The position numbers were made by a program, and so were the translations under genes. The notes beneath the pieces were generated by a model. That model made no database searches, was not told the DNA's origin, and saw nothing but the letters and a program-made list of their open reading frames with translations. Below, in pieces: positions 1 to 8,141 of a stretch of 64,000 bases of DNA. The stretch spans positions 1 to 64,000 of the forward strand of contig NZ_WOTA01000003.1 in assembly GCF_011516825.1 (NCBI RefSeq), written 5' to 3'. Numbering within the stretch: the stretch's first letter is position 1; every line of letters starts with the position of its first letter. The DNA is from Acetobacter oeni. GTDB lineage: Bacteria > Pseudomonadota > Alphaproteobacteria > Acetobacterales > Acetobacteraceae.

Positions 1-35
1 TGATACTGCGCTCGGGTGATTTCAGTCCAGGCCAT
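1..35 (-). pseudogene. IS5-type transposase, N-terminal fragment cut by window edge
   Basis: Reading the - strand from the start codon complement at 33-35, the first codons give M-A-W-T-E-I-T-R-A-Q-Y. This resembles the usual N-terminus (MAWTEITR...) of IS5-family transposases common in acetic acid bacteria. Only about 11 codons fall inside the window, so it is not known whether the gene is intact. The element would extend leftwards beyond base 1, and its right end should lie within the next few tens of bases (about 36-80). I could not define a terminal inverted repeat because the other end is not visible. Confidence 0.5.
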
Positions 36-412
36 CTTGATCTCATCAGGTTATCGCAAACCCATGAATCATAACCCGCTGAAATCACTCAACTCATTTT
101 CGGTCAGACACTGAGTGAACCTGCGGTGATTCCGGACGTTTGTTTTATCAGTGCGCAGAACGACGTACTGCGGCCTGAGATGAGGAAAAGCTGATTTCCT
201 GTCAGGTGTTTTGTTTTGTCCGCGCCTGATCTGTTCAGGGTGTGTGCGTTGCCGGCCATCGTCCCGGGCTGTGACATGTTTATCGGGCGATGATGCAATG
301 GAGCGACAATGTCTGACATAATCCGGATATTTCTGGCCGGAAACCGGCAAGGCGGTCGAAAAGGTGTCAGTGTGATTCACGCGGGTCGGTTTCCGGGAGT
401 GGTGCGGCGTAT
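36..412. other. Intergenic region left of MFS gene
   Basis: 377 bases between the transposase fragment and the MFS transporter. The first few tens of bases are probably the end of the insertion element. The rest should carry the MFS promoter, but I see no recognisable gene, RNA or convincing operator. The short open frames here match no family and are best treated as chance. Confidence 0.4.
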
Positions 413-1690
413 ATGACGGTGACGACAACGCGGAGCCATACGGCGGATGCGAGAGAGGAGCCGGCCTGTAGTTCTGATGCAGAGGGAAGTGGGCGACGCA
501 ATACTGTTGCCCTGGACGGTCTCAGTTTTCTGCTGGCTGATGTGCAGGATAATCTCGGAGCGTTTCTGACGGCCTTGCTGGCGGCGTATGGCTGGCCGGC
601 ATCCGATATCGGGACGACGATTGCGGCGGGTGGCGTCGGAGCCGTGATGGCGCGTGTGATCGGTGGCTGGGCGCTCGACAAAGTGTCATCGCGGCGGGCC
701 TTGCTGGCGGCCTGTTGTCTGATGACGGCCGTGCCGATTGCCGTTGCGGCAGTTTTTCCGGGCTTCTGGCAGATTACCTGTGTGCATTTTCTTGCCGGTG
801 GCGCCGGAGCGCTGTTTTCACCGCTGCTTGCGGCCATCAGTCGGGAAACGGCTGGCGATGACGGTTACATGGCGCGCATGGGACGCAATGAGGCCTTCAA
901 TCATTCCGGCAATGCTGTGGTTGCCTGTGTCATGAGCGTTGTGGGTGGCACTGTCGGACCGGTGGCCCCTTTATGGGCGATTACCGGACTGGCCGCGATC
1001 AGTCTGCTGTTCGTGGGGCTGATGACGCGTCGGGCTGATGCGCCGGAAGTGAAGCCTGCCGTGCCGGACGGGCGTAAGGGCGGGAGAGGCGGGCATCCGC
1101 TGACGGACCGGCGTCTGCTGATTTTTCTGGCCTGCTACCTGATGTTCAATGTGGCGAATGGAGCGACGGTTCCGTTGCTGATCGAACGTCAGGCTGTGTT
1201 TCATTTTGGGAGCCCGTCTTCCATGACGGCGCTTTGCATTATCGTTGCGCAGGCGACCATGGTGCCTGTGGCCTGTATTGTGGGGCGGGCGGCCAGGCAT
1301 TGGCCACGGCGCCTGCCGGTGCTTCTGGCTCTGGCTTTGCAGCCGGTGCGTGATCTTCTGATTATGTGGAGTGCTCACTGGCCGGCGATGTGTGCCGCGG
1401 AGGTTCTGGACGGGCTTTCGTCGGGTGTGATTCTGGTGCTGTTTTATGCCGTGCTGTCTGATCTGTCGTCAGGTGGCGGGCAGCGTAATCTGCTGATCGG
1501 GACGGGTCTGGCGGTCGGGACGATCGGGGCGCTTTTGTCAAATTTCGGCAGCGGACTGATTGCGACCCGGTTCGGGTTCAACGGGGCATTTCTGGCGCTG
1601 GCCGGGAGTGGTGTTCTGGCTTTTATGCTGTTTCTGTTTGCCATGCCTGAAACGCATGTGGTTCCGGAGCGCATGGCGCGGCCCTCCTGA
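413..1690 (+). CDS. MFS transporter
   Basis: 425-residue multi-pass inner-membrane protein of the major facilitator superfamily; its substrate cannot be told. After a hydrophilic 35-residue N-terminus there are about twelve hydrophobic segments. An MFS A-motif-like stretch follows the second helix (around residues 84-95, G-G-W-A-L-D-K-V-S-S-R-R). A polar loop rich in Arg, Lys and Gly at residues 205-235 separates the two six-helix halves, as usual for the superfamily. ATG 413 lies about 15 bases behind a GGGAG stretch. The gene stands alone and converges on sodB, with which it shares the hairpin at 1751-1781. Confidence 0.8.
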   Translation: MTVTTTRSHTADAREEPACSSDAEGSGRRNTVALDGLSFLLADVQDNLGAFLTALLAAYGWPASDIGTTIAAGGVGAVMARVIGGWALDKVSSRRALLAACCLMTAVPIAVAAVFPGFWQITCVHFLAGGAGALFSPLLAAISRETAGDDGYMARMGRNEAFNHSGNAVVACVMSVVGGTVGPVAPLWAITGLAAISLLFVGLMTRRADAPEVKPAVPDGRKGGRGGHPLTDRRLLIFLACYLMFNVANGATVPLLIERQAVFHFGSPSSMTALCIIVAQATMVPVACIVGRAARHWPRRLPVLLALALQPVRDLLIMWSAHWPAMCAAEVLDGLSSGVILVLFYAVLSDLSSGGGQRNLLIGTGLAVGTIGALLSNFGSGLIATRFGFNGAFLALAGSGVLAFMLFLFAMPETHVVPERMARPS

Positions 1691-1744
1691 ACACCGAAGG
1701 AGCGTTTACCGGAACTCCCGATGTCTGTAATCCTGGTGGTGCGC

Positions 1745-1783
1745 ATTAAAAAGGCCGGCCTCCCTCCGGGAGACCGGCCTTCT
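1745..1783 (-). terminator. Rho-independent terminator of sodB (possibly bidirectional)
   Basis: A 14-base stem AAGGCCGGCCTCCC (1751-1764) pairs with GGGAGACCGGCCTT (1768-1781) with one mismatch across a 3-base loop. On the - strand it is followed by a T-run (TTTTTAA), so it ends the sodB transcript. On the + strand the tail is only TTCTCT, so it may also weakly end the MFS transcript. Confidence 0.8.
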
Positions 1784-1797
1784 CTGGCTGAGATGCC

Positions 1798-2406
1798 TCA
1801 GGCAGCTTTCAGCTGAGCTTCGGCGAACTCGTAGTTGGCGAGCTTGTCGAGGTAGTTGCTGATGTAATCAGGACGACGGTTGCGGAAGTCGAGATAGTAG
1901 GAGTGCTCCCACACGTCGAGGCCGAGCAGCACCTTGCCCTGGCCTTCAGCCAGCGGGTTGGAGCCATTGGCTGTTTTGGTGACGGCGAGTTTACCGGACG
2001 GCGCGAGCACGAGCCAGGCCCAGCCGGAGCCGAACTGCGTGGTTGCGGCTTTTTTGAACTCTTCCTTGAATTTCTCGACGCTGCCGAGATCTTCCTTGAT
2101 TTTCGTTTCAAGCGATGTCGGGATCGCGCCACCGGTCGGGGACAGGTTGTTCCAGAACAGGATATGGTTCCAGTGCTGGCCCGCGTTATTGAAGACGGGG
2201 GCCTGTGCCGGGTCGCCTTTGACGGCGAGGATAATTTCGTCGAGCGATTTACCCTGCAGTTCCGGCTTCGCCTCGACGAAACCGTTCAGGGCCGTCACAT
2301 AAGCCTGATGATGCTTATCGTGATGAAGCTCCAGGGTCTCCTGGCACATGTTTTTGTTGGCAAGTGCATTGTAGGAGAAGGGGAGGGCAGGCAGTTCGAA
2401 AGCCAT
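1798..2406 (-). CDS. sodB: Superoxide dismutase, Fe/Mn type
   Basis: 202 residues, full length for the Fe/Mn superoxide dismutase family, which converts superoxide to oxygen and hydrogen peroxide. The start M-A-F-E-L-P-A-L-P-F is typical. Expected metal ligands are visible: His28 in LELHHDKHH, a His in the AGQHWNHILFW block near residue 79, and Asp and His in GLDVWEHSYYLDF near residues 163-167. No signal peptide, so cytoplasmic. The sequence looks closer to the iron-type enzymes, but metal use cannot be decided by eye. Protection against superoxide fits a strictly respiratory, oxidative lifestyle. Confidence 0.95.
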   Translation of the reverse strand: MAFELPALPFSYNALANKNMCQETLELHHDKHHQAYVTALNGFVEAKPELQGKSLDEIILAVKGDPAQAPVFNNAGQHWNHILFWNNLSPTGGAIPTSLETKIKEDLGSVEKFKEEFKKAATTQFGSGWAWLVLAPSGKLAVTKTANGSNPLAEGQGKVLLGLDVWEHSYYLDFRNRRPDYISNYLDKLANYEFAEAQLKAA

Positions 2407-2518
2407 GACGTGCTCCTTTGCTGGCGGTCACGATGAGAGGGCGGATAGACGCCGCCCGCAAGAGCTATGTGCCGCCTCGGCGACCGTCAAGGGAAGAGAC
2501 GGTGACGCGGAGAGGCGG

Positions 2519-3388
2519 ATGCTTCATGAAAGGGTTAACGTGGTGACTGGCCAGGAGGATGCATTCGCGGTTGCACGGGATGCCTGCGCGGAGATTGCAC
2601 GTCTGCGTGATCCGGATCGTCATTTATGCGCGATGTTTCTTCCGCCGGCGGTGCGGGCGCATGCCTTTGTGCTGATTGCGTTCAATTACGAGTTATCGCG
2701 TGCGACGGCGTTACCGGTTTCATCTGCCGTGACGGGGCCGATGGCGGGGCTGATCCGGCTGCAATGGTGGCGGGATGTGATTGAGGAGCCGGAGCGGGGC
2801 ATCCAGGCGCGGCACGATGTGGCGATTGCCGTGGCGGCGTTGCTGACGGAAGGGTGGGTTGCGGCGGACGCGTTGCTCCTGATGGCGGATGCGCGGGAGG
2901 CGGAGTTATGCCGGGTGGCGGACCGGCAGGCCTGGCGGCGCATGGTGCTGGACAGCTCGGGCGGGATGCAACGTATGATAGCGGGTCTGCTCGGCGAGCA
3001 TGACGAGGCGGTGCTGGACGTGGTGGCGCAGGCCGGAGCAGCGTTTGCCGTGGGAGCGTTGCGGCGTCATTTGCCGGAGGTGCTGCGGAGCGGGCGGATG
3101 CCATTGCCGTCGGAAGCGCTGGTTGAGCTCGGACTGAGAGCGGACGGAGAGGCGGCGGACCTGTTTGAAGTCGGCCGGCTGGAGCAGGTGAGTGCATGGC
3201 TGCGTCAGGAAGGGACCGCACTGTTGCCGGTCCGGCGACAGATCCGGTCGAAAGGAGCGCGGCTGGCGATGTTGCCGGGCGTGCTGGCCGCGCGGGACCT
3301 GCGACGCGGGGATGTGGCGATGACGGAGACGGGGCGGGGAATTGGCGACAGGCTGGCGGTAGCGGCGGCCGGGCTGACGGGGCGGTAG
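2519..3388 (+). CDS. Squalene/phytoene synthase-fold protein (NDUFAF6-like)
   Basis: About 289 residues from ATG 2519, which follows AGAGGCGG; the frame is open back to 2405, but that longer start would overlap the sodB start region. It resembles the squalene/phytoene synthase family through the N-terminal block DPDRHLCAMFLPP...AFNYELSRA and the segment RLQWWRDVIEE near residue 85. The two Asp-rich DxxxD motifs needed to bind prenyl diphosphates in true synthases are not evident. This points to the non-catalytic NDUFAF6-like branch, linked in eukaryotes to complex I assembly. No carotenoid or hopanoid genes lie nearby. Family assignment is good; function is inferred only. Confidence 0.7.
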   Translation: MLHERVNVVTGQEDAFAVARDACAEIARLRDPDRHLCAMFLPPAVRAHAFVLIAFNYELSRATALPVSSAVTGPMAGLIRLQWWRDVIEEPERGIQARHDVAIAVAALLTEGWVAADALLLMADAREAELCRVADRQAWRRMVLDSSGGMQRMIAGLLGEHDEAVLDVVAQAGAAFAVGALRRHLPEVLRSGRMPLPSEALVELGLRADGEAADLFEVGRLEQVSAWLRQEGTALLPVRRQIRSKGARLAMLPGVLAARDLRRGDVAMTETGRGIGDRLAVAAAGLTGR

Positions 3389-3455
3389 GGCTTCGGTTTT
3401 AAGAAATTACAGTGCGGGACGTGTCTGTTCCGGGTGAACGGGTCTGTGTGCTGTG

Positions 3456-3914
3456 TCAGACCGGCAATTCCCGATTATCGGCGATGGCTTCCATAACGAT
3501 ATGGGAGGTGACCGTGTCGAGCTCGATTTTTTCGATCAGATTCCGGTAAATTCTGTCGAAATCTTTCATGTCCTGGGCAACGACTTTCAGAAGATAGTCA
3601 TATTCTCCGGCGATACGATGAAAATCGGTGACATTGGGGATGGCGAGGACAAGTTTGCGGAAACGGGCGAGCCATTCGTGGTCGTGATGGCGGGTGCGGA
3701 CCATGACGAAGGCGGTGAAATCGAGGCCGAGGGCCGCGGGATTGAAGCGAAGGGTGTGCTGGCCGAGGAGGCCGCTGTCCTTCAGGGCGCTGAGGCGTTT
3801 CCAGCAGGCATTTTGTGACAGGCCGACGAGGTCGGCGAGAGCGCGCTGGGAGAGAGAGGCGTCGCGCTGGAGAGTACGGAGGATTGCGCGATCAATATGA
3901 TCGATATTTTTCAT
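3456..3914 (-). CDS. Lrp/AsnC family transcriptional regulator
   Basis: 152 residues from the ATG at 3912-3914; upstream in-frame starts exist but MKNIDHIDRAILRTL is the usual family N-terminus. A winged helix-turn-helix (residues 5-60, with RALADLVGLSQNACWKRL) is followed by the RAM ligand-binding and oligomerisation domain (residues 65-150). Such proteins sense amino acids and often control the adjacent gene. This one is divergent from the class V aminotransferase at 4011, about 100 bases away, so control of that gene is a reasonable guess. The ligand is unknown. Confidence 0.88.
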   Translation of the reverse strand: MKNIDHIDRAILRTLQRDASLSQRALADLVGLSQNACWKRLSALKDSGLLGQHTLRFNPAALGLDFTAFVMVRTRHHDHEWLARFRKLVLAIPNVTDFHRIAGEYDYLLKVVAQDMKDFDRIYRNLIEKIELDTVTSHIVMEAIADNRELPV

Positions 3915-4010
3915 TCTGGCGATCATATGACACAAAAATACCAACCGGAAGGAAAAATCAGAGGAAGTTTTTTCGGGCGGGGAGGAAGATGATTCGTCTG
4001 CTGGTTATCG

Positions 4011-5513
4011 GTGGGATGGATGAAGATGGTTTTGGATCATGCGTCTTTTGCGGCGTTCGCTGATTCTTTGCGGGGCGATGACCGGCTGGAACGACTTGCG
4101 GCGGGAGTGATTGGCGAAGGAGCGCCGGTTCCGGGGCCGTTCGGGACCAGGGCGCTTGTTTATGCGGATTACGTGGCCTCCGGGCGGGCGGTCCGGCAGG
4201 TTGAATCGTTCGTGATGGAGCATGTGCTTCCGTATTACGCGAACACGCATACGGAAGCGTCGTTCTGCGGGCGATATTCGGGGCGGACGCGGGAGGCGGG
4301 GCGGCGGATTATCGCCGGTTTGTGCGGCGCGACTGAGGATTATGCGACGATTTTTGCCGGGTCCGGGGCAACGGCGGGGCTGAACCGGCTGGTTGAGTTG
4401 CTTGGGGTTGGCGAGGCGGCGAGGGGCGCGGTATCGGGACTTTGTAACCGGCCGGTTGTGCTGATCGGGCCGTATGAGCATCATTCGAATATTCTGCCCT
4501 GGCGTGAGAGCGGCGCGGAAGTGATTGAGATTCAGGAAGCGGCTGAAGGCGGGCCGGATCTGGTGGTTCTGGAACGGGCGCTGCTGGAGGCGGGGTCTGA
4601 CCGGTTGAAGGTCGGGGCGTTTTCGGCGGCGTCCAATGTCAGTGGAATTGTGACGGACCCTGATCCGGTCAGCGCCTTGCTGCGACGGCATGGGGCGGCT
4701 GTGGTGTGGGATTATGCCGGAGGTGGCCCGTATCTGCCGATCGACATGCGGGCCGGGACACCGTTTCAGAAAGATGCTGTTGTAGTCTCTCCTCATAAAT
4801 TTATTGGCGGACCCGGGGCATCGGGTGTGCTGATTGTGCGGAAAGGGGTGGTAGGGATGTCGCGGCCGGTTTTTCCGGGCGGCGGCACGGTCCGGTTTGT
4901 CTCGCCCTGGGGGCATGCATACAGCGACGATCTGGTGTCGCGTGAAGAGGCGGGGACGCCGAATGTTGTGGGCGATATTCGGGCCGCGCTGGCGTTTCTG
5001 GTGAAAGAGGCGATCGGGCAGGAGGTGATGGACCGGCGGCATGATGAGTTACGGCGTCGGGCGCTGGCGTGCTGGTCGCGAAACCCGAATATCGATGTTC
5101 TGGGAAATGCGGGGGCAGACCGTGCTTTGCCGGTCTTTTCTCTGAGGATTCGGGATTCTGTAAAAGGTGGATGGGTTCATCAGCAGCTTTTCACACGGAT
5201 GTTGTCGGATTGTTATGGGATTCAGGTGCGTGGCGGGTGTGCCTGTGCCGGGCCGTACGCGCATCGTCTGCTGGGGATTGGTGAGACTGAATCTGCCGGA
5301 TTGCTGGATGCGATTTTGCAGGGTGAGGAAATTCTCAAGCCGGGCTGGGTGCGGCTGAATCTGAGTGTTCTGCTGAGTGACGGGAAGGCCGGGAAGATTA
5401 TAAATGCGGTGGATGAACTGGCGCGGGCTCCGTATCCGATTGCGTCGCGGTATGTGTGTGATGAGGCGACAGCGCGGTTTCGGGTTGCGGAGCCGGACGT
5501 AGTCAGAATTTAA
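4011..5513 (+). CDS. Class V aminotransferase, cysteine desulfurase-like PLP enzyme
   Basis: 500 residues of the aminotransferase class V / cysteine desulfurase superfamily. Visible elements are the N-terminal YADYVASGR block, His157-His158 in GPYEHHSNI that stacks on the cofactor, the PLP-binding Asp234 in VVWDYAGGG, and the Schiff-base Lys263 in SPHKFIGGPGASG. A Cys-containing loop RGGCACAGPYAHRLLGI sits near residue 405, in the region of the desulfurase active-site cysteine. The protein is roughly 90 residues longer than SufS/IscS and has no suf or isc genes beside it, so a housekeeping Fe-S role is unlikely. Start alternatives at 4020 and 4026 cannot be excluded. It is divergent from an Lrp/AsnC regulator. 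Confidence 0.8.
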   Translation: MGWMKMVLDHASFAAFADSLRGDDRLERLAAGVIGEGAPVPGPFGTRALVYADYVASGRAVRQVESFVMEHVLPYYANTHTEASFCGRYSGRTREAGRRIIAGLCGATEDYATIFAGSGATAGLNRLVELLGVGEAARGAVSGLCNRPVVLIGPYEHHSNILPWRESGAEVIEIQEAAEGGPDLVVLERALLEAGSDRLKVGAFSAASNVSGIVTDPDPVSALLRRHGAAVVWDYAGGGPYLPIDMRAGTPFQKDAVVVSPHKFIGGPGASGVLIVRKGVVGMSRPVFPGGGTVRFVSPWGHAYSDDLVSREEAGTPNVVGDIRAALAFLVKEAIGQEVMDRRHDELRRRALACWSRNPNIDVLGNAGADRALPVFSLRIRDSVKGGWVHQQLFTRMLSDCYGIQVRGGCACAGPYAHRLLGIGETESAGLLDAILQGEEILKPGWVRLNLSVLLSDGKAGKIINAVDELARAPYPIASRYVCDEATARFRVAEPDVVRI

Positions 5514-5518
5514 TTGTC

Positions 5519-5554
5519 CTGCCGGGAGGGGGGCTGATTTCACCGGCCCGGCAG
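5519..5554. terminator. Inverted repeat between convergent genes, possible terminator
   Basis: CTGCCGGG (5519-5526) and CCCGGCAG (5547-5554) form an 8-bp stem with a 20-base loop between the convergent aminotransferase and dehydrogenase genes. There is no T-run on either side, so its activity as an intrinsic terminator is uncertain. Confidence 0.35.
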
Positions 5555-5562
5555 AAGGAATA

Positions 5563-6453
5563 TCATGTGTCGTTTGCGACGAGTTTCTCCATAATGCCAA
5601 TAAGGGCCGAGTAATCCTCATTGGGATATTTCCGGCGCCCGAGAGAGAGCATTTGTGTTGTCGCGGCGATGGTTGGTACGGGCACGGCTTCGCGTGCGGC
5701 GGCATCAAGCAGCAGGCGCATGTCTTTCTGCATCAGACGGCCGGGAAATTGCGGGGCGAAGTTGCTGTCTTTTGCGGCTTTAAGTTTGCGTTTGTGGTGT
5801 GGAGAGATCACGGCGACCTGGTCGAGGGCATCGAACAGCATGGTGCGATCCAGCCCGGCGGCAAGGCCGTAGGCGATGGTTTCGGCAAGAGTTGTAAGGC
5901 CGGCTCCCATAATTCCGTTAATGACAAGCTTCAGTCGTGTCCCGCATCCTGACGGGCCGGCGTGGATCGTGACCTTGCCGATGGCATTGAAGATTGGCTG
6001 TGCGTTCTCGATATCATTTGCGGAGCCTCCGACGAGGATGACCAGACTGCCGGCTTCGGCTTCCGGGGTGCTGCCGGAGACGGGTGCGTCCAGAACGGTG
6101 ATTCCGACTTTTTTTCCGGCGTCAGCAAGTCTGGTGGTGGCTTCCGGGGAGACAGAGGATGTGTTGATGAGGAGGGTGCCGGTTTTGATTCCGGCCAGAG
6201 CGCCGTGTTCTCCGTACATGGAGGCTGCCAGCGCCTCGTCGTCAGGAACACAGACGATGACTGTATCAGCTTGTTTTGCAAGGTCTCGCGGCGTACCGGC
6301 CATCCGGACGGAAGGGTCCGGGCTTTTGCCTGAAGGCGTATAAGCAGTCACGCTGTACCCGGCTTTCTTCAGATGAGTGCCCATCCGGCTTGCCATGGCG
6401 CCGTAGCCGATAAAGCCGATTTTCGAGGCATTTTCAGGCGAAAGCTGAGTCAT
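5563..6453 (-). CDS. NAD(P)-dependent beta-hydroxyacid dehydrogenase family protein
   Basis: 296 residues resembling 3-hydroxyisobutyrate dehydrogenase and tartronate semialdehyde reductase. The N-terminal Rossmann motif is GFIGYGAMASRMG (residues 13-25). The substrate-binding signature is LDAPVSGSTPEA (121-132), and the catalytic lysine is Lys175 in GTRLKLVING. The C-terminal half is the usual helical dimerisation domain, ending in the conserved EDYSALI stretch. No signal peptide, so cytoplasmic. Substrate is not determined; the neighbours (aminotransferase, MsrQ) form no obvious pathway. It reads convergent to the class V aminotransferase. Confidence 0.88.
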   Translation of the reverse strand: MTQLSPENASKIGFIGYGAMASRMGTHLKKAGYSVTAYTPSGKSPDPSVRMAGTPRDLAKQADTVIVCVPDDEALAASMYGEHGALAGIKTGTLLINTSSVSPEATTRLADAGKKVGITVLDAPVSGSTPEAEAGSLVILVGGSANDIENAQPIFNAIGKVTIHAGPSGCGTRLKLVINGIMGAGLTTLAETIAYGLAAGLDRTMLFDALDQVAVISPHHKRKLKAAKDSNFAPQFPGRLMQKDMRLLLDAAAREAVPVPTIAATTQMLSLGRRKYPNEDYSALIGIMEKLVANDT

Positions 6454-6746
6454 GTTTATCCTGCCTTGTAATCCTGGTAGTGGTCAGATGACGTCCGGAT
6501 CGGGCGAAATGCATCCTTGCACGACACTTAAGCCCCGCTACCATCTGTATGGCAACGAGGTGCGGTTCCGTTTTTTCTGTCGTAAGTCTAACGCGTAACA
6601 CCGTGGTTTCGTTCTGAGAACATCGTGAGTGTTACGGAGGTGGCTGCCGGATTTTTCTCATGGCACGTCGCAGGCAGGGAGAACTCCATGAAGGTCGACA
6701 AAGCGGAACGGCACCGGAACCGGGCGTGTTTCTGCCGGATGAGAAG

Positions 6747-7358
6747 ATGAGCCCGCCGGTCCGGCCTCGTCCTGTTCGCCTGGGGTCGTTGCTGACGCGG
6801 GAAATCCTGCTTTATTGTTTTCTGCTCATTCCTCTGGTGTCTGAAGTGTGGATGTTCAGGGCCGGTGCTCTTGGTGAACATCCGGTCGCGCAGGCGGAAA
6901 GCGATCTCGGCCTCTGGGCTTTTCGTTTCCTGCTGGTGACGCTCGCAATTACGCCGTTACGTCGGTATGGCAATATCAATCTTGTGCGCTGGCGTCGGGT
7001 TACCGGATTACTGGCGTTTACTTACGCGCTGTTTCATGTCGGGTTTTTTGTCGTGGTTGACCGGAAACTTGCGGCAGGCGTCATTTTTCATGACATACTC
7101 GCGCATTATTTTATTCCATTTGGTGTCATCGCGTTTCTTATTCTGTCGGTCCTTGCCGTGACATCGCAGCGAGCATCAGTCCGCGTGCTGGGGCGGAAAT
7201 GGCGCGTGTTACACAGGGGCGTATATGTGGCGGCGTTTCTGGTGGCTGTTCATTATCTGCTGTCTTTCGACAGCATCAGGATTGAGCCGATCATTTACGC
7301 TGCACTGACGCTCATATTGCTGGCGACACGGCTTGACCGTGATAAGAAACGAAACTGA
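6747..7358 (+). CDS. msrQ: MsrQ-like haem b membrane subunit (ferric reductase domain)
   Basis: About 203 residues from ATG 6747 (the frame is open from 6660). Six hydrophobic segments and a ferric-reductase-like transmembrane domain match MsrQ/YedZ, the haem-bearing quinol-linked partner of the periplasmic methionine sulfoxide reductase MsrP. Likely haem ligands are the His in ALFHVGFFVV and the histidines in VLHRGVYVAAFLVAVHYLL. MsrP is normally encoded immediately upstream, but here the upstream gene is an unrelated dehydrogenase on the other strand. The partner must be elsewhere, or this protein serves another acceptor. Confidence 0.8.
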   Translation: MSPPVRPRPVRLGSLLTREILLYCFLLIPLVSEVWMFRAGALGEHPVAQAESDLGLWAFRFLLVTLAITPLRRYGNINLVRWRRVTGLLAFTYALFHVGFFVVVDRKLAAGVIFHDILAHYFIPFGVIAFLILSVLAVTSQRASVRVLGRKWRVLHRGVYVAAFLVAVHYLLSFDSIRIEPIIYAALTLILLATRLDRDKKRN

Positions 7359-7372
7359 GTATACTGGTTGAA

Positions 7373-8044
7373 TCAGTTGAGTTCTTCGCTGATGGAGGCA
7401 ATCAGTTTTCGGAACGACTGGCGGGTCACAATTCCGTTCTCGATATTGTAGCGGGACAGATGGTAACTGTTTGCGATCCGCAAACCATCCGGCATGCTGG
7501 TGATTTGTCCGTGATGAAATGCAGATCGCGAAAAGGGCACGCCGCAGGCCGCGATTGTGGCATTATGCGCGAGGACGCCAAGCGCAAGAACCACGCGCAG
7601 ATTTGGCATAGTCTGCACTTCTGATTTCAGAAACTGGTTACAGGCGATGATTTCTGACGGTTGGGGAATGTCCCCCGGTGAAGTGCAGCGCGTGGCGCCA
7701 ACGATGCGGTAGCGGGTGGGTTCCGGGAAATCCTCTGTGGCCGGTCCGTGTGGTGTTTCGGCAAGGCCGGCAGCGTGCAGGGAGGTGTATAAAAGCGTTG
7801 CGGCGTGATCATCCGCAAAAGGAAGGTTTGCCGATGATCTTGTTGTATCGCGTCCGGGAGCAAGGCTGACGATCAGCAGGGACGCACTGCGCGATCCGAC
7901 AGACGGGACAGGCCGGTGCCACCCGCCAGCACCGGATTCACGATCTGTCGCCCGGCTGACGACGAGACGTGGACAGAACGAGCAGTCGGGTAGTGGCTCA
8001 CGGGCGCAGGGTGCTTCCATGATCGGGGTTACGCCCGCTTTCAC
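7373..8044 (-). CDS. Uracil-DNA glycosylase, family 5-like (UDGb type)
   Basis: 223 residues resembling the Fe-S-containing uracil-DNA glycosylases, especially family 5 (UDGb), which remove uracil and other deaminated bases. Four cysteines fit the 4Fe-4S cluster: Cys21 and Cys24 (CSFC), Cys120 (GATRCTSPGD) and Cys135 (EIIAC). Motif A is LAPGRDTTRSSANLPFAGD-like at residues 61-79, though the usual catalytic acid of families 1 and 4 is not obvious. The DNA-intercalation motif is SYHLSRYN with His195. It converges with msrQ, leaving only 14 bases between stops. The family is secure; the exact subclass less so. Confidence 0.8.
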   Translation of the reverse strand: MKAGVTPIMEAPCAREPLPDCSFCPRLVVSRATDRESGAGGWHRPVPSVGSRSASLLIVSLAPGRDTTRSSANLPFADDHAATLLYTSLHAAGLAETPHGPATEDFPEPTRYRIVGATRCTSPGDIPQPSEIIACNQFLKSEVQTMPNLRVVLALGVLAHNATIAACGVPFSRSAFHHGQITSMPDGLRIANSYHLSRYNIENGIVTRQSFRKLIASISEELN

Positions 8045-8141
8045 AATTCGTATCTCCGGCCTGTACTGGTGATGAGTTTCTCTGGCGGGAAAAGGACGCT
8101 GCGCGGAATACGTCGGCTGAAGGAAATTGTATCAGGCATGC

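Noticed and set aside
69..428. Open frames on the - strand upstream of the MFS gene
   Set aside because: Biased composition, no family similarity and overlap with the MFS start; probably chance.
2682..3221. Long Pro/Arg/Ala-rich frame opposite the squalene/phytoene synthase-fold gene
   Set aside because: It is the antisense of a GC-rich gene; the composition reflects codon bias, not a protein.
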